A stretch of 21,364 bases of DNA from Jimgerdemannia flammicorona. Taxonomy: Eukaryota > Mucoromycota > Endogonomycetes > Endogonales > Endogonaceae. Both the position numbers and the translations under genes were made by a program. This document shows, piece after piece, positions 9,577 to 20,179 of the stretch; position 1 is the stretch's first letter; every line of letters starts with the position of its first letter. The notes under the pieces were generated by a model. It was not told where the DNA came from. It searched no databases and saw only the letters and a list, made by a program, of their open reading frames with translations. The stretch spans positions 1 to 21,364 of the forward strand of contig RBNI01001670.1 of the NCBI GenBank assembly GCA_003990745.1. Direction: 5' to 3'.

Positions 9577-11025
9577 AGTTGGTGTCGAAAAAATAGCGAA
9601 AACAGGAAAGGGGGCGATTAAGGTTTGACAGTCACGGCGGCGCTCAGACGTTCGCATCGTCATCCTTGGATACACCAGTCTAATTTTAGTCCGATGGAGA
9701 TGCCAAGAAATTTTACGTCGATCTTTGTATATCCTTTCATGTGCGTGGTGCCCGAGATTCCCCACCTATGAAGGCTTTATTAGCGTGCGAAAGATGGAAT
9801 AGGCGTAGTAGCGAATATCTTGTTTTTGACAGATTTATGTCTTGTAGCGTAAAAAAAACATATCAGAAGCGATTGCTCTTGATGGTTGCTACGTGACAAC
9901 GGCAAGCCCCTGAACTCCTTAAATCTTTTCGAGGATTGCATTTAAAGGAATTGACCACATTCGAAAAGTTGGTTTTTGCAAGAAGCTCACATATAATTAT
10001 ATTTGATTTTACAAATGCGGAACGGCCAGGAGCATCATCCCTCAAGGAGGTGATGTATTTCTTTGTAAATATCAAGAACCAGGATTCATAAAGAAGCTCG
10101 GCTATTGTGACGAAGATTCACTCGCAGCTGAAATGAAATTGGATGGTCGCTAACGATAGTTGGGCTTGCTTTGCCAAGGCAGAACGGAAGGAATATGAAG
10201 AATGGTTTTGTTGAATCCCAGCTTATCGTTCCATCTTCTGATGTAATGTTTCTCTCGAAACGGACGCACCGGCACCTCCAGGAACATGGATGCGATCCCA
10301 CTTTGTTCTGCATTGGTAGCGAGATATGTCGTGACCTATAACGCTCTAGCATGGTTAGGGCATGGTTACGTAAGGACGTAAGGAAAGTTTATGATTCCAT
10401 CTCGCCTGTGTAGCCTGATGGGCGCCTGATGGACGCGAAAGTCATCTTCCGCGGACCACAACGTGGAGGCGCAAACCAGCCAAGAATAATGACGACGGTA
10501 AGTAACACTTACTAAGACCGTGATGGTTTGGACTTTGCACATTGCCTTAGGAAACTTTCTCGAATTTGATGGACGCGTGCAACATGTCCCAGTTCATTGA
10601 CAAACCCAGCCAAATTTCACGGTAAGCGTTTACGATTACTTCTATCATGCCGGTAAGTTGCAATCGAGTTGTAGGACGTGGGAGGAATGCACATTGCTCA
10701 TTTGATCACATTTTCGTGTGCCGATTTGTTACATGTAATTACGAAGCAGACTCCGACAAGCGTGAGGAGTAAATACGTCAATATCATGGGTTTGTTTAAC
10801 AATAGTGACCACCCCTATCTCGATGGCCTGGGACTTTTATGACGTTGACAATGCAGCTCCTTGTATATGCGTGTATGCAGATCACTATGGGTATATCACA
10901 AATGTTTATTGTTATTTTCATTCATTCACCATAGATAAAGCAGGGTACAAGCTGAAATGTTGAATGTTGAAACACTTTATAACGCCTATTATTGGTATAC
11001 TATAAAATGCTCGCTCACACATGGC
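9577..11025. other. intergenic region between chitinase and chitin deacetylase genes
   Basis: About 1.45 kb without a supportable gene. Open frames up to about 113 codons on the minus strand lack any motif. It holds the upstream region of the chitinase and the 3' region of the deacetylase; a minus-strand AATAAA at 10905-10910, about 116 bp past the deacetylase stop, could be its poly(A) signal. CpG is present normally, unlike the repeat blocks. Confidence 0.55.
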
Positions 11026-12216
11026 TCATAGAGAGAAAACAAAGCAAACGAAAGCAGCCGCGAAAGCAGCAATCAATGCACTAGAACCAGAAGCATTTGG
11101 CGCCGCTGCATTCTTGGACGAAGAATTAGCCGACAAACCGCCGGCGCTGATGGAGGGGGAGGCGGAGGTGATGTTACTTGTGGACGAGGTGGTGCTGCCA
11201 TTAATAGGTAACGAGTTTGGTTGCAGGGCGGCGTTATTGATGGTGGGGAAGATGATATTTTCGGTGTACGGGTGCTGTTCGTTGGTGCAAGATGCGACGG
11301 GCATGACTTTGTACGCCTTTTGGAGGGCGGGCAAATTCTTGATTGCCTCATTGACGGTGATGTTGTTGAGCTCATGCTGCAGGCAGATGTGACCAGTAGT
11401 GTCATTCGACACCCCGGCGATCCACTTGACGAACGAGGCGTCCTCGGTAGCCGTGGTGACCTGGGAGCCTGCAGTGCCAATCGTCCAATCGTTGGTGTCC
11501 AGGTCCCAGATGATGGGGGTGAACCCGAGGGACTCAGCGATGAAGCGAACGCGGTCGTCGAAGTCGCCAGTGGGCGGGCGGAAGTAGCGAGGGGTGATAC
11601 CGCAAACTTCCTTGATGATGGTCGCGGTCCACATGAGTTCGGCAACAATCTGCTCATTCGTTAGCGTGGTCAGCGGGTGATGTGACCAGGTGTGAACCCC
11701 AATCTGGTGACCCGCCGCACAGCCCTTCTGTGCGATCGACGGGTACTGCGCGACCATGATGCCGATGTAGAAAAGCGTTGCTTTCTGGTTGCTCTGAGCC
11801 AAGAAATCGTAGAGTTTGGAGCCGTCGGGGGTCGGGCCGTCGTCGAACGTGAGGCCCCACACACCTTTGTCGGGGCATATACGCACGTCGCTGGGCCGAG
11901 AACAGATGTCAAAACTCCAGTCGCAGTACGGGTTTTGACCAACTGCATACGGATCGATTAAGGCACTAGTTGTAGCGTTGACCGCGATTATGGGAGCCGG
12001 GGGTATGAGTGTCTTGTTGATGCTAGCGTACCAGGCCACGACCTCAGAGCTGTTGGTAGGGGGTACAGCCCAACGTCCGAGAGAATCAAAAAGCGCAGGA
12101 TAAGTTCGCTGCCAGTTGAAGTTGTTGGGGTATACGGGATACGTGGTGTTGGTCTGAGCTGATGTGCTGGCGACCAACAGCCCGATGATGCTAGCGATAG
12201 TGATTTTGGATGGCAT
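11026..12216 (-). CDS. GPI-type chitin deacetylase (CE4, NodB domain)
   Basis: Encodes 396 aa without introns. Residues 1-20 are a signal peptide (to STSA). The NodB/CE4 polysaccharide deacetylase domain runs from about 115 to 300 with all five motifs: TFDDGP (123-128; general base and metal-binding Asp), HTWSHH (175-180; metal-binding His175 and His179), RPPTGDFDDR (213-222), DLDTNDW (238-244) and ICLQHEL (277-283; His281). Cysteines at 98, 105 and 114 precede the domain, as in fungal chitin deacetylases. The enzyme removes acetyl groups from chitin to give chitosan. Residues from about 335 are Ser/Asn/Ala-rich, ending in a hydrophobic GPI-type tail (SALIAAFAAAFVCFVFSL), so the protein is probably bound at the plasma membrane or wall, where it could act on nascent chitin. 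The first ATG precedes the signal peptide. Intact; confident. Confidence 0.92.
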   Translation of the reverse strand: MPSKITIASIIGLLVASTSAQTNTTYPVYPNNFNWQRTYPALFDSLGRWAVPPTNSSEVVAWYASINKTLIPPAPIIAVNATTSALIDPYAVGQNPYCDWSFDICSRPSDVRICPDKGVWGLTFDDGPTPDGSKLYDFLAQSNQKATLFYIGIMVAQYPSIAQKGCAAGHQIGVHTWSHHPLTTLTNEQIVAELMWTATIIKEVCGITPRYFRPPTGDFDDRVRFIAESLGFTPIIWDLDTNDWTIGTAGSQVTTATEDASFVKWIAGVSNDTTGHICLQHELNNITVNEAIKNLPALQKAYKVMPVASCTNEQHPYTENIIFPTINNAALQPNSLPINGSTTSSTSNITSASPSISAGGLSANSSSKNAAAPNASGSSALIAAFAAAFVCFVFSL

Positions 12217-12285
12217 AGCTATTGAGAAGGATGTCCGAAAGAGATGTGTGTGATGACGATTCGTTGTTGGTCTCCATGGAGTAGA

Positions 12286-12337
12286 TATTTATATGTGTAT
12301 TTTTTTTTGATGACTTTTTTTTTTTTTTTTTTTTTTT
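12286..12337 (-). promoter_or_regulatory. TATA box plus poly(dA) tract of the deacetylase promoter
   Basis: On the minus strand TATAAATA (12293-12286) lies 70 bp upstream of the deacetylase ATG, and two poly(dA) runs (12301-12308 and the 23-base run 12315-12337) lie just upstream of it. Poly(dA:dT) tracts exclude nucleosomes in fungal promoters, so the arrangement looks like an open core promoter. Confidence 0.5.
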
Positions 12338-14471
12338 GAATTAACTCGGAATAGATTTTTAACGCCCAAAATCTACTTATGGAATGGTAGCGCAATTTTA
12401 GTTAGATTTTAGTGCTCAGGTTTGCCTACATATGCAACAAACTTTCCTTCGTCAGAAATGTAATTTTAGTTTGATATTAATATTTTCAAGCGAGACTGAT
12501 CAACTTTAATGATCGGCGTAGATTGAACCCGTGTATGAGGGACACCAATCCTCAGGTTGTGAGCCTAATCCATCATGGCCGTTGTCATCGTGGCATTTCG
12601 CTCAGACAATGTTACGGAGCTTGCCCAGAGGGCCACGGTACTCGCATAAATTTCTGCGTTGTCAAGTTCATGAAATCACGCGTACATAGTTGAGACCAGC
12701 ACTTTTGGATACAAAACCCCTCTTTTACTATGACGATACATTGTGCAACAATTTATTTATTAAAATCCCCTTTAGAAATTGTAGAAGTCACATTCTTATT
12801 CATTCTATTGGCTTAAGATTCACCATGCGGGTCGGGGAAGATTCACCATGCGGGTCGGGGAAGAAAGGGGTTAATTGGATCACACGATGTGCCGTCGCTC
12901 CGCACTCCGAAGTCGGGGGTTCGGGGGTCGGGGATAGTGGAGACACCAGTATTGTGCAATGTAGTCACTGACGGCTTTTACCCTCTTTGATCAGCCACTC
13001 AAAGTATGCCGTAGTGGGTCAAAAAGCAGATCATCGAAAACACTGACTTTATTTTCTCTCCTCGACTCGGATCCTTTAAAAAATCCATAACACATGAAAG
13101 AGACGACGATTCCGGGGGTTTCGCGCTTCTGTACATGGCTAAGGATGGCGTGTGAGTCGAATTTTATTTACCGCCGAGTTTGCCTATAAGCATGCCATTC
13201 ATTTGACTTCAGTCCGTTCCAGGCTTCAAAGCGGCTTCACCCTTTTTCTGAAGACCACCTACACGGTATCTCTCTCTGCACTCAATGTTCAGTGCAAGCC
13301 GTATCCACAGAGCTTTGGAGGTTCGTGTGACTGGCAAGACTCTGCCTACTGCCGACAGGTCTCATCTGACGCTTCACATTCACAAAAGAAAGCATGCCAA
13401 GTCCACGACTGCCGTTTCAACGAGAGAGAACTATTTTTTATTTTGTCAGGCACCAGGTCCAGTTTTTCTTTGTTCCATCACCATCCGTGCTAGATGTATT
13501 CCTGTTCGTAGCACTCGATTTTGTATCGCCCAGTTCGTTACATAAAACGGAACTATGTGAATAATTCTTTTCTCTCTTTCTTTTTCCAGAATCGTCACTC
13601 CTCCATCGTTTCTATTTTGTTTCATCGTACTCACAGTTAGAGACCGGGTCGCCAAACGGCCACCAATGTCCTGATAAAAGTTTTCTGTAACGAGATTTCT
13701 TGCCTTTTGTCTCGTGTTCGAGACAAAAGCAAGAGATATTCCTCGTGCCTCGGACAAGCCGTCAGCTGCAAGCTACACTGCACCTGTAGCTGCCACGTTA
13801 CAACTTATCTTCCCAACGGACGACTTCCATCGCATAAACACCATGTGTGACAATGCACGTGGCGATAAACTCAAGGTCTTTTGTTTATGCACACAAAGCG
13901 ATCATTTGGGCCTCGTGCCGAAGCATGTAATGCAACCGCGCAATTAAGGGGAATCCAGAATTTGACATCTTTGATAGTCACCCAGCAATCGCTGGAAGTG
14001 GTGAACGATGATCGTTTGGATAAATTTGGCAGATTCTTGTTTCGGCTAAGATGGCTTTTGAGACTCCGTAGAGACGTGAATTCGTAGAAGTGAAACATTT
14101 CTTGGAAGGAGGGGTGCGTGTGTGTACCTTACAGGTTCATTTCCAGGAGCTGGACATCAGTCGATTATGGAAAGATAATTCCTTTAGCAATTGAAATTCT
14201 GTGGGGATTTGGGGAAGGTCAGGAAAAGAGTCAGAGTTCCGAGAATGAGCGTGTCAAAGCAGCAAAATGGAGCATGAGTCACATCACATACTTGGGGTTA
14301 GACAGATGAGACATGGTGATTGGATTGCGTGAAAAGTGAGCAGGTTTGCTAAGCAGGTATATACGCGCTGACATGTGTCTTTGGAGACTCCACACTTATC
14401 AATTTCGAATGCCAGAGTTTGTCAACCGAATTCATCTTTGCTTCTGACTCTCTATTTTCTTCCCTTCCGTA
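12338..14471. other. gene-poor region between deacetylase and desaturase genes
   Basis: About 2.1 kb with no gene I can support. Open frames of 60-113 codons occur on both strands (for example 13285-13545 plus, 13446-13757 minus) but show no family motif, signal peptide or splice pattern. It contains a 23-bp tandem duplication at 12817-12862 and a tRNA-like but unconvincing sequence near 12500-12590. The right end must hold the desaturase promoter; a TATATA-like word near 14357 lies about 110 bp before its ATG. Confidence 0.5.
12817..12862 (+). repeat. 23-bp tandem direct duplication
   Basis: Two perfect adjacent copies of a 23-bp unit starting GATTCACCATGCGG (12817-12839 and 12840-12862). 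No third copy is present. It is a recent local duplication. Confidence 0.95.
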
Positions 14472-15638
14472 ATGACCCCAAACATCGAGTCCGAGCAAAC
14501 CGTTACTCAGAGGAAGGTCGGCGAAAAGGTAGTATACGAGCGCGATTGGCAGCTCCCAGAGTTCACCATCAAAGAGATCAGAGACGCCATCCCCGCCCAC
14601 TGCTTCAAGAGGGATACCCTGCGCTCTTTCGGCCATCTCGCCCACGACCTCGTCATCATCGCCATCCTCGCTTATGCCGCAACGTTCATCGATGCCCTCC
14701 CAGAAGCCTACCGGTATGTCCTTTGGCCCCTCTACTGGGTTGCGCAGGGCATAGTTTCCACCGGCGTCTGGGTTATCGCCCATGAGTGCGGCCACCAAGC
14801 CTTCTCCCCCTCCAAATTTATCAACAACTCCGTTGGATGGGTCCTCCACTCTGCCCTCTTGGTTCCCTACCACTCGTGGCGCATCTCCCATTCCCACCAC
14901 CATAAGGCTACCGGACACTTGACCAAGGACCAAGTCTTCGTCCCGTCCACCCGCAGCAAATTAGATCTCCCACCTAAGGACCAGGACCCCGAAGACGGTA
15001 TGCACCACAGCATGTTCGACGAGGCGCCCATCACGACCCTGTTAAAATTCGCGATCATGTTCTCTGGCGGCTGGCAGGCCTACCTCCTCGTCAACTCTAC
15101 CGGCCAGGACTACGGCCGCTGGACCTCCCACTTCCACACTTCTTCGCCGATTTTTGAACCACATCAATTTTGGGATGTGATCGTCTCCGTTGTTGGCATT
15201 ATCGGCATGCTCTCAACCCTTGCCTACAGCTCCATCGTCTTTAGTCCCTTGGCCGTCGCGAAGTATTACATTATTCCTTACATGATGGTCAACTTCTGGT
15301 TGATCCTCATCACCTTTCTGCAGCACACCGACCCAGCCCTGCCGCACTACCGTGAGGCGGTCTGGAACTTCCAGCGCGGCGCAGCTCTGACGATTGATCG
15401 GTCGTACGGCTGGTTGCTGAACTACTTTCATCACCACATCGCCGACACCCACGTGGCGCATCACTTCTTCTCGCAAATGCCGCATTACCACGCGGAGGAG
15501 GCGACGAGCCACATCAAGAAAGTTTTGGGCAAGGCGTACGTCAACGACGACACGCCCATCCCAATCGCGCTGTGGAGGAGTTACACGCAGTGCAAGTTCG
15601 TGGAGGATGAAGGTGACGTCGTGTTCTTCCAGCACTAG
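14472..15638 (+). CDS. delta-12-type membrane fatty-acid (oleate) desaturase
   Basis: Encodes 388 aa with no intron. It has the three histidine boxes of membrane-bound acyl-lipid desaturases that hold the di-iron centre: HECGH (104-108), HSHHH (140-144) and HVAHH (327-331). Other family blocks are QLPEFTIKEIRDAIPAHCF (28-45), SWRISHSHHHKATGH, TKDQVFVPSTRS, GQDYGRWTSHFHT, VNFWLILITFLQHTDP and AVWNFQRGA, and the C-terminus GDVVFF. Hydrophobic stretches around 58-75, 82-103, 120-133 and two between 215 and 285 fit an ER membrane protein. It should introduce the second double bond into oleate to give linoleate, using cytochrome b5 as electron donor. Omega-3 (delta-15) or bifunctional activity cannot be excluded from sequence alone, since fungal enzymes of both kinds share these motifs. 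The ATG precedes a typical short polar N-terminus. The gene is intact and unlike mL38 and chitinase has no introns. Confidence 0.93.
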   Translation: MTPNIESEQTVTQRKVGEKVVYERDWQLPEFTIKEIRDAIPAHCFKRDTLRSFGHLAHDLVIIAILAYAATFIDALPEAYRYVLWPLYWVAQGIVSTGVWVIAHECGHQAFSPSKFINNSVGWVLHSALLVPYHSWRISHSHHHKATGHLTKDQVFVPSTRSKLDLPPKDQDPEDGMHHSMFDEAPITTLLKFAIMFSGGWQAYLLVNSTGQDYGRWTSHFHTSSPIFEPHQFWDVIVSVVGIIGMLSTLAYSSIVFSPLAVAKYYIIPYMMVNFWLILITFLQHTDPALPHYREAVWNFQRGAALTIDRSYGWLLNYFHHHIADTHVAHHFFSQMPHYHAEEATSHIKKVLGKAYVNDDTPIPIALWRSYTQCKFVEDEGDVVFFQH

Positions 15639-15910
15639 ACTAAATAGATGGATGGCGGTTGTAGGGAACATGGCCTAAGTTGCTCGGCTGTTTTGGGGTC
15701 GAACAATGTTTCTTTTCTTTTACCTAAACAACGATCCGTTACCTAGCTCTAAGCATATATACACGAGATGTAACGGCAGATAGTTACTTGTGGATAATAT
15801 TGAAAAATACACTGACGTAATCTGTCTTCGGCTAAAGACGAATTTCCTAATTTGCATACCATTTTCTGAATGCCACTTTTCAAGGCGTCGTGATACATAT
15901 ATATATATAT
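15639..15910. other. 3' flank of desaturase gene, ending in an AT dinucleotide run
   Basis: Holds the presumed 3' UTR of the desaturase. It ends in seven AT units (15897-15910) that directly abut the left edge of the LTR-like sequence at 15911, suggesting insertion into an AT repeat. Confidence 0.5.
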
Positions 15911-16270
15911 TGTCACGTAGTGGTCGCTGAGTCCTTCAAATATGTCAGATTCTCTTCAAGGTGTATCTCTTAGACTAACTACAAGTTTGTTATAAGCAAA
16001 TTCTTATTGGAGTGTCTTCCCAAGGTCTTATAGTCCTCAAATTTCTTATCTTTAAACTGTCTTGTTATCTCTTAGATTGCTTGCATGGAATTGAGTGTAA
16101 GTAAACTTGACTGACTTTATTTCAAAGGAAATAAGAGGGCTATTTATACAAAATATAATTCAATAGTTGCTAAGATATAAAGCTAAATATAAATTCCAAT
16201 AACCAAATAAAATACTGGAACACAGAAAACTTCAGTTGTAAGTACAAATTCAAGTGCCTGTACAAATGGT
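15911..16270 (-). mobile_element. left LTR-like end of a decayed retroelement (right edge uncertain)
   Basis: Starts with TGTCACG, a typical LTR end. On the minus strand it contains TATAAATA (16148-16141) followed about 20 bp later by AATAAA (16121-16116). The same arrangement with nearly the same spacing occurs in the clear LTR at 20717-21120. CpG is absent after 15926. The right edge could not be fixed because no matching inverted end or polypurine tract was found, so the end given is approximate. Confidence 0.5.
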
Positions 16271-17150
16271 TGCTCAAGTTCAGAATACCAGTAGATTTTG
16301 GTGGTACAGGAAAAGGATACTGGTAGAATTCAGTTATACAGAAAAAGGATACCAGAATATTTCAGTATTATCAAGAACTTAGAGCAGAATGTTCAGGATC
16401 CTGAGGGCTTTATCTTCATCACTATTATCAAGACTAGAGATCAGAGACAGGATGTCTTCAAAGGAAATGAGATCAGTAAATGTTTCATCCATTTTGCATA
16501 TTTCATATATATCACTAATTAGTGGAATGATGTTATCTCATTTGGTAGTGGTGGAAGCTCTCTAATCTATAACATTCTTTTTCACAAAATAAGGAACAAA
16601 TGTGGGATCTTGGAGAGGTCTAATCTGGATACTGGGGCCTTGGAATACTGAGATCAATCTTTGCAGGAATTGATCTGGATTGTCCTAAAGGATGAGATTC
16701 CAGAACTCTTCTACTTTATCACTATTGAGAGTAATGGTGGACTGGGCTTTCATGGCCACTATGACCTTTAGTATATTGGCATAGTGGGCTGATAATTTCT
16801 TAAAGTCTGAGATTCTAGTATACTCTAAGTTGGGAATTGACCATAGTATATATCTAAAGACCTGATAAATCTTCTTGGCTATCCTTATTTCATATATATT
16901 CATGAAAGTGATATCTTGTATCTCTTTGGGACTGGTCTCAGTAGAGGAGGTTTTCTATTTTGTATTTCTGCTATATCTAGAGGTATTTGGTAGTGATAGT
17001 GATCCTTGTTTCCATTTCATAATAGTAGAGAATATAGTAATAAGAGTCACTAGTACCCAGGTTGAGACTAGGAGTCCTTCTTGTGTAGGTTCTCATGACT
17101 CTTCTGATGTCTTGGAATATCCTTTCCTAGACTGAGGGGTCTTGGTGATT
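16270..17150 (-). pseudogene. possible gag-like remnant
   Basis: I do not recognise this with certainty. The minus strand holds a 72-codon open stretch (16903-16685) with a helical, charged composition (for example KKLSAHYANILKVIVAMKA), and reading on past a stop gives DNPDQFLQRLISVFQGPS and further open sequence. Position downstream of integrase remnants and adjacent to an LTR does not match a simple gag-pol order, so it may be a different element or a 3' domain. The plus-strand frame at 16298-16522 is treated as a shadow. Confidence 0.3.
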
Positions 17151-18119
17151 TCTGAACCTTGAGGTTTGATAAGCAGTAGGTATTTTGTTATAGTAAGTCT
17201 TTTGAACTATTTCTGTAAGCTTTGTTTGAGTTACTACTACTATGATTTCTTGATCCTTCTTTTATATTCCTTGAGACATCTATCTTATAATTATCATAAC
17301 TTATAGTTTGTTATTATTACTCATCTTGTAGTCTGGGTGAGTCATGTTGTATAATCTTCTTATACTCCAATCTGGTAGCTTATAAGAAAAGGCTGTCTTC
17401 TGTGATGATGTCATCATTCTGAGGTTACTGTTATATCTTCCTTCTGAATAAGGATCTTCTTTTGAATATTCTTATTCATTGGTCTAGTCTGAAAAATTTG
17501 CTGATCTTATAATCTCTGGTAGAAGGTCAAAAAGTAGTATTTATAGACTAATATCTTCTTTATATATTTTGGCATAATAGTGAAGAGTCACTCTCTTCAT
17601 ATAGAGTAAGGGCCTGATTCTGATCTTGACCAATCAGTTGATAGTTCAAACTCCTCTGGCTTTAAAAGTCTCATGAATAAGTAGTTGCTAGTGCTATATC
17701 TCTTAGAGAATAGTCTAGACAGATTGTCTATTAGTTATGAGATACATATACTGTTACAATTCACAGACTAGAATCTTATAGGCAGTCATTATATTTTACT
17801 TCTCTTATATAGGTTTATGATACTTCTTGAGTCTGTTCCTATGTACTATAGTAGGCAGTATAGTCTCTGAGAGTTTTTTAAGCCAAAAAGTAGTTCTCTT
17901 GATATTTTACACATAGAAGAGTTCTTCTTATTTGGGCTTCAGTTTTTGTGACCATGAGGCTTTTACTATATTTTAATACAATAGGACCTTTTCTCTGATT
18001 TGGATGGGTTCTAGGGTCTTGTGATTCTTTTCTATATATATATATATTTTTATTTGTTTTACAGATTCAGAGTTCCATAGATTTTTATTAAAAGGGAACC
18101 TAGACTATATATATAGGCC
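17151..18119. other. CpG-free retroelement-derived DNA, no protein domain recognised
   Basis: T/G-rich on the plus strand like the flanking minus-strand remnants, with many stops in all frames. I see no domain in it. It ends near 18119, where plus-strand composition switches to A/C-rich. Confidence 0.5.
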
Positions 18120-19240
18120 AAAACTCTCCCCCACTACCCATCAAGCACTGCTCTCTCATTAACCTAGGCTAGCTATTGTCCAGCAGCTCAACTATACTAG
18201 GCACAGTAGGGCCTATAGTAGCCTATACCTCATTCTGCACACTATGCTCTCCCTACTACCAGGGGGAACTCAGCCATATACTAATGACTGAAAGTGCATA
18301 CCCAAAATCCCAATATATATACAAGACTATGCTCAAGTCAAATAGAATAGCCCCTGCCACCCTAAAGAGAATAATAGGCAAAGAAAAAACCCTCATCAAA
18401 GTACATCACAGTAGATAGAGCCTGGTTTTCTTAGATAAGATAAGTAAAAAACTTATATATAAGATGAGAGAAGACCCTCTATATCCCACTACTCAAGCTT
18501 GTAGGTCTCAATCATGTTGCTATATCAGCTCTCAGTTCTAGTTGAGTGTAGTCAAGATGCCTAAAATGGATAGTCTCAGACCCCCTGACTCTCTCCAATG
18601 ACTGAGACCCAACTCCACATATTGCCAAAAGAAGCCAAGAGTGACACCTACTATCTAACTGCTCTGCACCAATCAAAAGACCCCACTAAAGTAGTATCTA
18701 CCCTAGCCCCAATGACTGTCTCCAGTCTAGTACTCTACTGGTTCACTATAATTGCTCTTTCTCTTATCTGTAATGGTCATCTCCTCTCTCATTCTGACAA
18801 TATCTGAAAAACAGTCACCTATGCCAGAACTATACTCACTGGGAAGCTTGCCAAAGCCAGAGGGCCCCACCATAAGTACCAAGGACCTGTAGATAATCTA
18901 TACTGGGCACTTGATACTTAAGGTCAGCCAACTCTCTATATAACCCATGATGTACCAAGACAACACCTTATTAGTAATAGCAAAAGAAAGAAGGTACCAC
19001 ACCAAAATAGGTATACTCCAGATATAGCCAAAGATATCAGAAACTACAAAAAAGTGGAGAAGATACTAATCAGATACCAATAAAAGGGCAACTCATCATC
19101 ATTGCCTCCCTCTCACTGCTCTGCAACAGGTACAGCAAACCAACCTGAGATAGAGGGGGTATTAATTGTGGAAAGTAGACTCAGAAGATTGCCTACCAAA
19201 TTATTGTGATCAGTAAGATAGCAGAGAAAGGAGTATTTCT
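18120..19240 (+). mobile_element. segment with opposite strand composition (possible inverted or nested element)
   Basis: The plus strand turns A/C-rich here, whereas on both sides it is T/G-rich. Open plus-strand stretches occur (18176-18418, 18598-18807, and 18805-19080 with a stop), with charged, helical translations such as KLAKARGPHHKYQGP and NSKRKKVPHQN. No family is recognised. The simplest reading is an oppositely oriented, equally CpG-free insertion or an inverted part of the same element. Confidence 0.45.
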
Positions 19241-19479
19241 ACATTCTTCCTTATCAGCACTTGTAACTTGATGATATAATCTTCAGCCTTCTTTCTGATT
19301 TGGTATAGTCTCCAGATTTCTGAGTCAATCTATCTCCAAATTAGATTTAGATTTATAGCTGAGATTTTATTGAAATCTTCTTCTCTGAAGAGCAGTTCTC
19401 TTGGGATAAAGTGTGTACTCTGTGACTATATATCTCATAGGATAGAGAGGGCAGTTGAGAGACAGTTATCCTAATTATC

Positions 19480-19990
19480 ATATGTGTCTGAGATCTTTGC
19501 CAAGATGTTCTTTAGAGTCTTGTTGGTTTTTTTGTCTGTTCATTTCCTTAAGAGTGGTATGTAGTGGTCTTAATATGCTGAATCTTATATTTCAGATATA
19601 TTATCTTATAGAATCTATTGACAAATTCTATACTGTAGTCTATAGTGATTTTTCTTGGTGTCTTATAGTGGCAGATGATTTCTCAGTATAGGAAGTCAGC
19701 TATAGAGAGAGCATTGACTTCTTGTAATACTTCTACTTCTATTCATTTGGTAAAGAGGTCTATGATAACTATAATGTAGCAGTTTTCTGATAGTGTTACT
19801 GGTAGCAGTTTAATGATATCTATTACAATGTGGTAAAAGGGGATAGACTCAATTCTTGATAATCTGAATGTCTGGTCTTGCTGATCTTATTTTTATTTTA
19901 GGCACTTATCATATCTTTTGATAAATTGGCACAGGTCTTCTTCTATCTTAGGCTACTATATAGTTCTTTTTACCTTATTATATGTGTTAG
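19480..19990 (-). pseudogene. Ty3/Gypsy integrase remnant
   Basis: Minus-strand translation, ignoring stops, follows the integrase order: EEDLCQFIKRYDKC (zinc-binding region, near 19900-19960), VIDIIKLLP with first catalytic Asp (near 19800-19835), TKWIEVEVL-like segment (a stop replaces the Trp) and IADFLY (about 19690-19770), TIDYSIEFVN with second Asp (about 19620-19650), then TTTYH and GNEQTK (about 19520-19560), the region before the catalytic Glu. Downstream sequence to about 19260 resembles the integrase C-terminal helices (RKKAEDYIIKLQ). Stop codons interrupt it, so it cannot make integrase. Confidence 0.7.
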
Positions 19991-20179
19991 TTCCTTCTAG
20001 ATATTCTTGTTCATGTACTTTCTTCATTACTTGATACTTCTTGTATTCAGATATTATGAGCTTTCTTTCTTTTCTGAGTATAGTGTTGTCTAGTTCAAAT
20101 TGTTTCCAAGTCCAGTTGATGATAGCAATAGTCCAGAGTTCAAGATGGTTGGGCATCTTCTACTACCTAAGATAGCTGA

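Noticed and set aside
11221..11664. 147-codon plus-strand frame and 194-codon minus-strand frame over the deacetylase
   Set aside because: Both are shadows of the NodB coding sequence, whose motifs are all in the 396-aa frame.
12500..12592. tRNA-like sequence on the minus strand (a D-arm-like GGATTAGG, CTCA/TGAG stem and GGGTTCAATC resembling a B box)
   Set aside because: The acceptor and T stems do not pair and the B box is off consensus. It may be a tRNA-derived scrap, but it is not supportable as a tRNA gene.
13285..13545. 86-codon plus-strand frame starting MFSASRIHRALEVRV
   Set aside because: It has an ATG and a coding-like start, but there is no family match I can name, no splice partner and a low-complexity surrounding. 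Left unannotated.
13446..13757. 103-codon minus-strand frame
   Set aside because: No motif, signal or conserved pattern; it overlaps the equally unsupported plus-strand frame.
14349..14933. 194-codon minus-strand open frame
   Set aside because: It overlaps the desaturase gene antisense, and its translation has no recognisable motif.
16298..16522. 74-codon plus-strand frame in the retroelement
   Set aside because: Composition and context show the coding strand is minus here; this looks like a shadow in low-complexity DNA.
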